57,308 nt of DNA from Bacteroidales bacterium (GTDB lineage: Bacteria > Bacteroidota > Bacteroidia > Bacteroidales > UBA932), in NCBI GenBank assembly GCA_017464245.1, contig JAFUDV010000079.1, forward strand, positions 1 through 57,308, written 5' to 3'. The notes beneath the pieces were generated by a model. That model saw nothing but the letters and a program-made list of their open reading frames with translations. It ran no database searches and had not been told where the DNA came from. Positions 52,290-57,308 of the stretch are shown here, in pieces. Position 1 is the stretch's first letter, and the number at the start of each line of letters is the position of its first letter. Both the position numbers and the translations under genes were made by a program.

Positions 52290-52976
52290 TTATTCCTTCC
52301 GATACACCCGGAGCATGCGGACGTCCTCCAGGGGACGGTCGTACGGATCCGTCGCCACTTTCTGGATCTTTTCCAGAACATCCATTCCCGAAACCACTTC
52401 GCCGAAAACCGTGTACTGGCCGTCCAGATGCGGGCTGCCGCCCACTTCCTTGTATGCCTGGCGCATCTCGGGGGTGAGTTTCACCTGTCCGCCGGTAGCA
52501 GCGTCCAGCCGCGCCTGGGCCCGGTCCAGCTGCTCGTCAGTCATGGGCTGGCCCATCATGAAGCAGAACTGGGAGGCGCAGGATTCCCGGTCGGGATTGG
52601 TGTCATCCCCTTCCCGGGCCGCATTGACCGTGCCTTTGCGATGGAAAATACCCTTTTCCAGGCGGAATTCCGCCGGCACCCGCCAGTCCGGTTCGCCGTC
52701 GCCGAGGAGTTCGCCGGGAGCGGCATGCCTGGAATTCGGGTCGCCGCCCTGGATGACGAAGTTGTCGATCACCCGGTGGAAGAGCAGGCTGTCGAAATAG
52801 TGTTCCTCCGCCAGGCGGATGAAATTGTCCCGGTGCAGCGGCGTTTCGTTGTACAGTTTGAATTCCACGGTTCCCATGGTCGTCTCCACGACCATCACGA
52901 CCTCTTTTTCAGGCTTGGGGGCACAGGAGGCCACGGTCACGAGACCGGAGAGAAGGAGAAGGGCGAGTCGGTTCAT
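52290..52976 (-). CDS. Cyclophilin-type peptidyl-prolyl isomerase lipoprotein
   Basis: The protein is 228 residues with a lipoprotein signal (VASC, Cys18). The cyclophilin domain has FHRVIDNFVIQGGDP and the C-terminal GQYTVFGEVVSGMDVLEKI. An insertion of about 50 residues between the two halves (about 110-165) is longer than in small cyclophilins. It probably helps fold exported proteins in the periplasm. It overlaps the upstream DUF4491 gene and has its own -7 box inside that gene. Confidence 0.9.
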   Translation of the reverse strand: MNRLALLLLSGLVTVASCAPKPEKEVVMVVETTMGTVEFKLYNETPLHRDNFIRLAEEHYFDSLLFHRVIDNFVIQGGDPNSRHAAPGELLGDGEPDWRVPAEFRLEKGIFHRKGTVNAAREGDDTNPDRESCASQFCFMMGQPMTDEQLDRAQARLDAATGGQVKLTPEMRQAYKEVGGSPHLDGQYTVFGEVVSGMDVLEKIQKVATDPYDRPLEDVRMLRVYRKE

Positions 52977-53314
52977 TTTTGCAGTCGTTGATCGTTCTGC
53001 TGCAAAGATAACCTTTTTCGCTCATAATAGTCGTGGCGGGCCGGATTTTCCGGGAACCAACCGCGAAGGACCCGTTTTTCCTGGAGGAACATCTCATGGA
53101 TACCCCAGAGGCAGGAGAAGGCGAATCCGCCGACGATGGTGGAGACGACCTGGTTCCGGATGAACAGGGAAGCCGCCAAGCAAGCCAGGCCCACCACGAG
53201 CCAGACCCACCAGCTTTGCTTTCCCCACCGGTATTCCATTTTGATGACGGCCGGATGGCAGATCCCGATGCTCAGGAAAACGGCCGCCCCTACGATGATT
53301 CCGCTGAAATTCAT
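52973..53314 (-). CDS. DUF4491-family membrane protein
   Basis: ATG at 53314 gives 113 residues with three membrane helices (about 2-20, 33-50 and 55-72), followed by a charged tail (ENPARHDYYERKR). It resembles DUF4491 proteins, a small Bacteroidota membrane family of unknown function. The stop overlaps the cyclophilin start (ATGA). A TTG three codons upstream is a less likely start. Confidence 0.75.
   Translation of the reverse strand: MNFSGIIVGAAVFLSIGICHPAVIKMEYRWGKQSWWVWLVVGLACLAASLFIRNQVVSTIVGGFAFSCLWGIHEMFLQEKRVLRGWFPENPARHDYYERKRLSLQQNDQRLQK
53003..53010 (-). promoter_or_regulatory. Internal -7 box for the cyclophilin gene
   Basis: CAAAGATA gives TATCTTTG on the minus strand inside the 3' end of DUF4491, 26 bp before the cyclophilin ATG. 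No -33 TTTG is seen. Confidence 0.5.
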
Positions 53315-53336
53315 ATCATTCAATATAATGGAGCGA

Positions 53337-53344
53337 CAAAGGTA
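53337..53344 (-). promoter_or_regulatory. -7 box of the DUF4491 gene
   Basis: CAAAGGTA on the plus strand gives TACCTTTG, 22 bp before the ATG at 53314. Confidence 0.6.
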
Positions 53345-53452
53345 GGGATTTCCCCAATACCATCATAGGAGAATCCGTTCCCGAAGCAGGATTATTCGCA
53401 CATCGGTTTCGGCAGAACGACCGGCTGGGGAGCCTTGAGAACGGTCCGCATC

Positions 53453-54538
53453 TTACTTCAGGTTCTCCTTGAAGAAGGACTCCAGCTTGTCGTAGGGAAT
53501 TACATCGGCGACATCGTCATAGAGGTCCACATGGGAGGCTCCGGGGATGACCAGCAGTTCCTTGTTGCCTTCCTTTGCACTCTCTCCCACGATGTGACGG
53601 CCGGTCATGCGTTCAAAGGCATATTCGCTGAAATAGCGGCTGTGGGCCTTTTCCCCGTGAATCAGGAGCACCGGAGCCTCGATTTCGCCCGCCCAGGCCA
53701 GCAGGGGCTGGTTCAGGAAGCTCTGACAGCCGATGACGTTCCAGCCGTCGGTGGAGTTTCCGCTGCGGGGATGATAGCCGCGGGGGCACTTGTAATAGGC
53801 GTGATAATCCTTGACGAACCAGGGCGCATCGTCCGGAAGCGGATCGATGACCCCGCCGGCGCGGACATGGCTGCCGCTCCGGTAATCGGCCGTGCGCTGG
53901 GCCGCCAGGGCCCTGCGCTTCTCCATCCGCTGGGCCGGCGTATCCTCGCTGGCGAAATAGCCTTCGACATTGACCTTGCTCATGTCGTACATGGTCGATG
54001 CCACCGTCGCCTTGATGCGGGGATCCAACGCCGCCGCGTTGACGGCCATGCCCCCGAAACCGCAGATGCCGATGATGCCGATGCGCTCCGGATCCACCAG
54101 GTCGCAGGTGGAAAGGAAATCGACGGCGGCCAGGAAGTCCTCCGTATTGATGTCCGGAGACGCCATCCGGCGGGGCTCTCCACCGGATTCACCGGTGAAG
54201 GAAGGGTCGAAAGCGACGGTCACGAAGCCGCGCTCGGCCATATGCTGGGCATAGAGGCCGCTGGACTGCTCCTTTACGGCGCCGAACGGGCCGCTGACCG
54301 CAATGGCCGGCAGCTTGTCATCCTGGGTGCCGGCAAAAGAACCGGGCACGTACATATCGGCCGCCAGCTCTATGCCGTAGCGGTTATGGAACGTGACCTT
54401 GCAGTGTTTGACCAGTTCGGATTTCGGGAACGTCTTGTCCCATTCTTGGGTAAGGGTTAATGTGCTCATATCGTCAGTGTTTGTTTTACAGCCAAGCAGC
54501 ATCAGGGATGCCAGGGCGGCGGGGATGACATGTCTCAT
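53453..54538 (-). CDS. Alpha/beta hydrolase lipoprotein, dienelactone-hydrolase-like
   Basis: ATG at 54538 gives 361 residues with a lipoprotein signal (LLGC, Cys17). The frame upstream to 54568 crosses the promoter and is excluded. The fold is an alpha/beta hydrolase, but the nucleophile elbow is GICGFGG, with Cys in place of the usual Ser, as in dienelactone hydrolases. GASHVDLYDD holds the catalytic His near the end. It is divergent from an AraC regulator that probably controls it. Substrate unknown. Confidence 0.82.
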   Translation of the reverse strand: MRHVIPAALASLMLLGCKTNTDDMSTLTLTQEWDKTFPKSELVKHCKVTFHNRYGIELAADMYVPGSFAGTQDDKLPAIAVSGPFGAVKEQSSGLYAQHMAERGFVTVAFDPSFTGESGGEPRRMASPDINTEDFLAAVDFLSTCDLVDPERIGIIGICGFGGMAVNAAALDPRIKATVASTMYDMSKVNVEGYFASEDTPAQRMEKRRALAAQRTADYRSGSHVRAGGVIDPLPDDAPWFVKDYHAYYKCPRGYHPRSGNSTDGWNVIGCQSFLNQPLLAWAGEIEAPVLLIHGEKAHSRYFSEYAFERMTGRHIVGESAKEGNKELLVIPGASHVDLYDDVADVIPYDKLESFFKENLK

Positions 54539-54551
54539 GCTTGTTTTTTTG

Positions 54552-54559
54552 CAAAGGTA
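54552..54559 (-). promoter_or_regulatory. -7 box of the hydrolase gene
   Basis: CAAAGGTA gives TACCTTTG on the minus strand, 13 bp before the hydrolase ATG. Confidence 0.6.
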
Positions 54560-54624
54560 CGCATCCATTTTTCATCGGAACAACCTATTTGCGCTTAGTA
54601 TTAACCAATATCGCAGGATTTTGG

Positions 54625-54632
54625 TATATTTG
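54625..54632 (+). promoter_or_regulatory. -7 box of the AraC regulator gene
   Basis: TATATTTG lies 26 bp before the ATG at 54659. No clear -33 element. Confidence 0.55.
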
Positions 54633-54658
54633 AGCGATTTATAGCCGATATTACTGCC

Positions 54659-55552
54659 ATGAAGAACATCCTGCAGCTATCCGACCCCAATGTCTATGCA
54701 TCCTTCGTGCATGCACCGGTTCTCCATCCGCTGGTGAGCATCGTCCATTATGACGAGGTCTCCCCCATCCACACCAGCCTCAACAACTATGGCGTTTACG
54801 CGCTATTCATCCAGCCCGAGTTTCCCAGGCATCTCACCTACGGAATGAAAATGTTCGATGTTTCCGACGGCTCCATCCTGGCGCTTGCGCCCGGACAGGT
54901 CGGTGGGAAGGAAGACAGCGGAGAACGGGTTCCGGTGAAGGGATGGGCGCTGCTATGGTCTCCCGAACTGTTCCAAGGGGCAGACTGGGGAGAGCGGATC
55001 CACCAATACCGGTTCTTCTCCTATTTCTACATGGATTCGCTCCGGATGACATCGGCGGAATGGGGACGGATCACGCAACTGCTAGTCCAGCTGCGCCACG
55101 AACTCCAGGAGAGTGATGACACGCCGGCGCTGCGAGCCCTGATCCGCGGTTATATCCAACTCCTTCTCGAATACTGTAACCGGATCTATCTGAGACAGAT
55201 ATCAATGGAGGAAAAGGACTCGCCGGATATTCTCAAGCGTTTCCACAGGCTGCTTATGGATTACTATGCCGATGGGAAGCAGCTGGAAATGGGTGTTCCC
55301 ACCGTCGGATACTGCGCCTCCGAACTGGCCTATTCCCCCCGCTACCTCGGGGACATGGTCCACAGGGCGACGGGCGGGACGGCCATCGGCTACATCCATT
55401 CCTTCATCGTGGAGAAAGGGAAAAACCTGCTGATGCACGGACACAATGTGAACGAAACCGCCCGTCTGCTGGGTTTTGAATACGCCCATCACTTCGGCCG
55501 GATCTTCAAGAAAGCAACCCGGATCACGCCGAAGGAATTCCTGGGGAAATAA
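54659..55552 (+). CDS. AraC-family transcriptional regulator
   Basis: This 297-residue protein has an N-terminal sensor domain (about 20-170) and a C-terminal double helix-turn-helix (about 200-297). The HTH part has ASELAYSPRYLGDMV and the ETARLLGFEYAHHFGRIFKKATRITPKEF signature region. It probably regulates the divergent hydrolase and perhaps the flavodoxin gene downstream, which points toward it. Confidence 0.92.
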   Translation: MKNILQLSDPNVYASFVHAPVLHPLVSIVHYDEVSPIHTSLNNYGVYALFIQPEFPRHLTYGMKMFDVSDGSILALAPGQVGGKEDSGERVPVKGWALLWSPELFQGADWGERIHQYRFFSYFYMDSLRMTSAEWGRITQLLVQLRHELQESDDTPALRALIRGYIQLLLEYCNRIYLRQISMEEKDSPDILKRFHRLLMDYYADGKQLEMGVPTVGYCASELAYSPRYLGDMVHRATGGTAIGYIHSFIVEKGKNLLMHGHNVNETARLLGFEYAHHFGRIFKKATRITPKEFLGK

Positions 55553-55578
55553 CCGGCGCAACCGCTTCCGGAAGGAGT

Positions 55579-56406
55579 CTATCGCACCACCCGGGTGAAC
55601 ACCGGGGCCTCCCCTTCCATCGCCTTGACATAGACCCTCATCTCCGGCATGTCCGGCATCGGGATGTCTTCGCGGGGAATCGACAGGGCGGTGAACAGAT
55701 ACTCCGTCCCGCCGGGGATGGGCCTGGAAGCGACGGACTGCGCCCGGGCATGGATCATCGGATAGCCGTCCACGGCAGCGTCGAAGAGCGCCGATTCCTC
55801 CTCGCTGACGGCATGGGCCTCGGAGAAGTCTTCCAAAGCGAGGACCTCGCCCTCGATGTATCCGCCGGCCTTCAGGAAGCCATCCACTTCATCCGGCATG
55901 GCCTCCATCCGGGCGGCACGGACACCGTAGCCCGGCAGGACTTCGGCTTCCGGGAACCGCGCCTGCAAGTCTTTCGCGCTGGCCTCCAGTCCGCCGCTGC
56001 CGAAAGAGCAGAAAGGCACCACCTTCTTCCCGTTCAGGTCCATCTGTTCCAACGCCGAGGCAAAAGGCAAGGCATAGGTGCCGAACCAGACCGGATAGCC
56101 CAGGAAAACGAGATCGTAGGAGGCGATGTCGGCCTGGACGGGTGCGACGGCCGGAAGGATCTCCTGTTCCCGCTCCCGGCGGCTGCGGTCGACGACGTCC
56201 TGATAGGTGCCCCCGTAGGGCTCCACCGGGACGATCTCCTCGATATCGGCCCCGAGACGGGAGGCGATTTCCGCGGCGACCGCCTTGGTATTGGCCGACT
56301 GGGAATAATACAGCACCAACACTTTCCGGACTTCTTTCTTCGGCCCGCAGGAAACTGCGACAAGCAGGCACACCGCCGCCGCGACAATCCATTTCAATGC
56401 TTTCAT
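55579..56406 (-). CDS. Flavodoxin-domain lipoprotein
   Basis: The protein is 275 residues with a lipoprotein signal (AVSC, Cys20). The flavodoxin-like domain (about 27-185) has the FMN-binding loop YYSQSANTKAVA and FLGYPVWFGTYALPF. About 85 C-terminal residues form an extra beta-rich part. An exported flavodoxin is unusual but recurs in Bacteroidota beside AraC regulators and hydrolases. It is convergent with the AraC gene, with 26 bp between them. Confidence 0.85.
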   Translation of the reverse strand: MKALKWIVAAAVCLLVAVSCGPKKEVRKVLVLYYSQSANTKAVAAEIASRLGADIEEIVPVEPYGGTYQDVVDRSRREREQEILPAVAPVQADIASYDLVFLGYPVWFGTYALPFASALEQMDLNGKKVVPFCSFGSGGLEASAKDLQARFPEAEVLPGYGVRAARMEAMPDEVDGFLKAGGYIEGEVLALEDFSEAHAVSEEESALFDAAVDGYPMIHARAQSVASRPIPGGTEYLFTALSIPREDIPMPDMPEMRVYVKAMEGEAPVFTRVVR

Positions 56407-56750
56407 GGTCTTTCCTTTTAACTGTTTATGTCCATGCGAAAATACGAAATAAACACCGGACTGCCAAATGGGTTGTCCTGTAAACAGATATCCCGGACTT
56501 CAAAAGACGGATTGATGACTTTTACAAGGAATACGGGGAAGAATAAGTGCCTGGACGAGCAGGTTCCAAACCCAACCGATCGGCCAAAGCCAGGCACCGA
56601 AGCCTGGCTTTCCGTGTACCCCCGAGTGACCTACCTATTTTCAACATCTTACGGAACAGTCGTCCCTCATTCTATCGGGATGCCCCCTCAGTAAGACTAG
56701 CTGGTTTCGGTCTGTTAGGCGTGCTGGTCTCAACCGAGAAGCCGGGCCAG
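56407..56750. other. Non-coding stretch with paired hairpin sequences
   Basis: No convincing gene is seen here; the open frames lack start signals and family features. GTGCCTGG (56547-56554) can pair with CCAGGCAC (56590-56597). AAAGCCAGGC (56586-56595) can pair with GCCTGGCTTT (56602-56611). The two pairings share bases and exclude each other, as in attenuators. Base composition is lower in GC than the rest of the window. Confidence 0.5.
56586..56611. terminator. Hairpin, possible terminator
   Basis: A perfect 10-bp stem AAAGCCAGGC/GCCTGGCTTT with a 6-nt loop. T- and A-tracts are short, so its strength as a terminator is doubtful. Confidence 0.4.
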
Positions 56751-56774
56751 AAAAAAGGAGGACCGAAGTCCTCC
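56751..56774 (-). terminator. Intrinsic terminator with UUCG loop
   Basis: On the minus strand GGAGGAC-TTCG-GTCCTCC is followed by TTTTTT. The C(UUCG)G tetraloop is an exceptionally stable RNA loop. It lies 31 bp downstream of the stop of the small minus-strand gene at 56806-56985. Confidence 0.85.
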
Positions 56775-56805
56775 CATAAGCCGCAGGGACGGAAGAAGAC
56801 TACCC

Positions 56806-56985
56806 CTACTGGGTACTAATCCGGACAGTGACTACTTCAGCTTCCCAAGCGCGTCTGTAGTATGACCGGACTTTCACTGGCTTGCCGTTTTGAATCCCCA
56901 GATACGAACTCACACGTACAAGACCGGGCACTCTCACTTCAACCTGAAGTTTCGTGCCAGCGGAATAAATGCCGTTTCTTTTCAT
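56806..56985 (-). CDS. Small basic protein, unknown function
   Basis: The protein is 59 residues starting at MKRNGIYSAG and rich in Val, Arg and Lys, probably a small beta-barrel or OB-like fold; I do not recognise it. A longer frame to 57075 would start inside the hairpin at 57070-57096, so 56985 is preferred. It has a consensus promoter upstream (57135-57165) and a strong terminator downstream, which supports it being a real transcript unit. Confidence 0.5.
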   Translation of the reverse strand: MKRNGIYSAGTKLQVEVRVPGLVRVSSYLGIQNGKPVKVRSYYRRAWEAEVVTVRISTQ

Positions 56986-57032
56986 TTGGATTGTTTCTTG
57001 AGAGTGTGAAACGCATTTCGGCGGGTCGCAAA

Positions 57033-57119
57033 CTACACCCTTGGCTCTTTGTCTATGAGGGAAAAAACAAGGCATCTCACTTGGGATAAGATGCCTAATA
57101 GTTTCTCAAGAAACGTCAT
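57033..57119 (-). CDS. Possible 28-residue leader peptide
   Basis: ATG at 57119 opens 12-16 bp after the predicted transcription start and encodes 28 residues (MTFLEKLLGILSQ...) running through the terminator-like hairpin. It might act as an attenuation leader for the small gene downstream. Evidence is position only. Confidence 0.25.
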   Translation of the reverse strand: MTFLEKLLGILSQVRCLVFSLIDKEPRV

Positions 57120-57130
57120 TATCCAATGAC
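57061..57130 (-). ncRNA. Candidate 70-nt structured RNA or attenuator leader
   Basis: Starting at the predicted transcription start, three hairpins follow on the minus strand: GTCATT-GGAT-AATGAC (57130-57115), GTTTCT-TG-AGAAAC (57114-57101) and AGGCATCT-11 nt-AGATGCCT (57096-57070). The third is followed by TGTTTTTTC. The compact layout with a terminal T-run is typical of a small RNA or a transcription attenuator. Confidence 0.55.
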
Positions 57131-57134
57131 AAAG

Positions 57135-57165
57135 CAAAGATACGAAGATTATTGATATCAGCAAA
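57135..57165 (-). promoter_or_regulatory. Consensus promoter of the small RNA / small gene unit
   Basis: The minus strand reads TTTG (57162-57165), exactly 19 bp, TATCTTTG (57135-57142), a perfect match to the Bacteroidota vegetative promoter. It is one of only two TTTG-N19-TAnnTTTG matches noted, with kduD. Confidence 0.8.
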
Positions 57166-57242
57166 TCTTCGTAACTACTCAGGTACCCTAGCCATAGGCT
57201 GTAGGCCCTGACCACCTGTCAATGATGATTCAAACAATGATA

Positions 57243-57308
57243 CTATGCTTGGGCAAGGGTCGTAATGACCCGAAGGACCTCGAAGGGGTTCTGCCCGTTC
57301 TTGACCGC
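57243..57308 (-). CDS. C-terminal tail of a gene running off the right edge, possibly a transposase
   Basis: The last 22 codons (ending EVLRVITTLAQA and TAG at 57243-57245) are open on the minus strand. The NGQNPFEVL pattern resembles tails of IS66-type transposases. GTAACTACTCAGGTA at 57171-57185, outside the stop, could be the element's terminal repeat. Both are weak without the rest of the gene. Confidence 0.3.
   Translation of the reverse strand, partial: AVKNGQNPFEVLRVITTLAQA

Noticed and set aside
56428-56819. Overlapping plus-strand frames of 88-90 codons
   Set aside because: They contain hairpins and a minus-strand terminator, lack plausible start signals and show no protein-like pattern.
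57033-57215. 60-codon minus-strand frame starting at 57215
   Set aside because: Its start lies upstream of the consensus promoter at 57135-57165. Only the part from 57119 could be translated from that transcript.

Overview
The window comes from a GC-rich member of the Bacteroidales. The evidence is a SusC/SusD pair, many Bacteroidota-type lipoprotein signals, several promoters with the phylum's -7 box (TAnnTTTG, in a few cases with a -33 TTTG or TTG about 19-20 bp upstream), and DUF4230, DUF4491, DUF4861 and DUF4957-type genes. I cannot name the species. No tRNA, rRNA or CRISPR array was seen.

Region 1 (1-22071, minus strand) is one long, tightly packed pectin utilisation operon. From its promoter at about 22110 the order is GH28 polygalacturonase, SGNH-esterase/pectin-methylesterase fusion, GH105, PL1 pectate lyase, SusC, SusD, a DUF4957-like surface lipoprotein (frameshifted), uxaC, uxaA, uxaB, exuT and a second pectin methylesterase that runs off the left edge. 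A LacI-type regulator (22266-23318) is divergent from it. An outer 16-bp inverted repeat and an inner palindrome lie between the two promoters.

Region 2 (23515-29176, minus) is lacI-kdgK-eda-GH43/CE15. Region 3 (39823-42330, plus) is kduD-kduI-DUF4861. Both promoters carry the same perfect 14-bp palindrome TACAAACGTTTGTA, which predicts one regulon. Together the genes take pectin to galacturonate and unsaturated uronates. UxaC/UxaB/UxaA and KduI/KduD both deliver 2-keto-3-deoxygluconate, which KdgK and Eda split to pyruvate and glyceraldehyde 3-phosphate.

Between regions 2 and 3 lie an outer-membrane protein/lipoprotein pair, a TlpA-like thioredoxin lipoprotein, a retaining-type GH97, and a minus-strand operon of an alginate-lyase-superfamily lipoprotein, an inverting-type GH97 and an unusual protein that joins an alginate-lyase-like domain to a GH28/GH49-like beta-helix.

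The right part is mostly housekeeping: two DUF4230 genes, a large REC-REC-PPDK_N protein, lactate permease divergent from lutABC, dinB, DUF4491, a cyclophilin lipoprotein, a DLH-like hydrolase divergent from an AraC regulator, and a flavodoxin lipoprotein. The last 0.9 kb looks accessory. It has a strong minus-strand promoter, a compact three-hairpin RNA ending in a T-run, a small unknown protein, a UUCG-loop terminator and the tail of a gene that may belong to an insertion sequence.

The most unusual observations are: a dispersed palindromic repeat that supplies the signal-peptide start of the SGNH-CE8 enzyme; a second hairpin-rich insertion kept in frame inside GH43-CE15; the lyase/beta-helix fusion; the shared LacI operators; and the possible small RNA at the right end.
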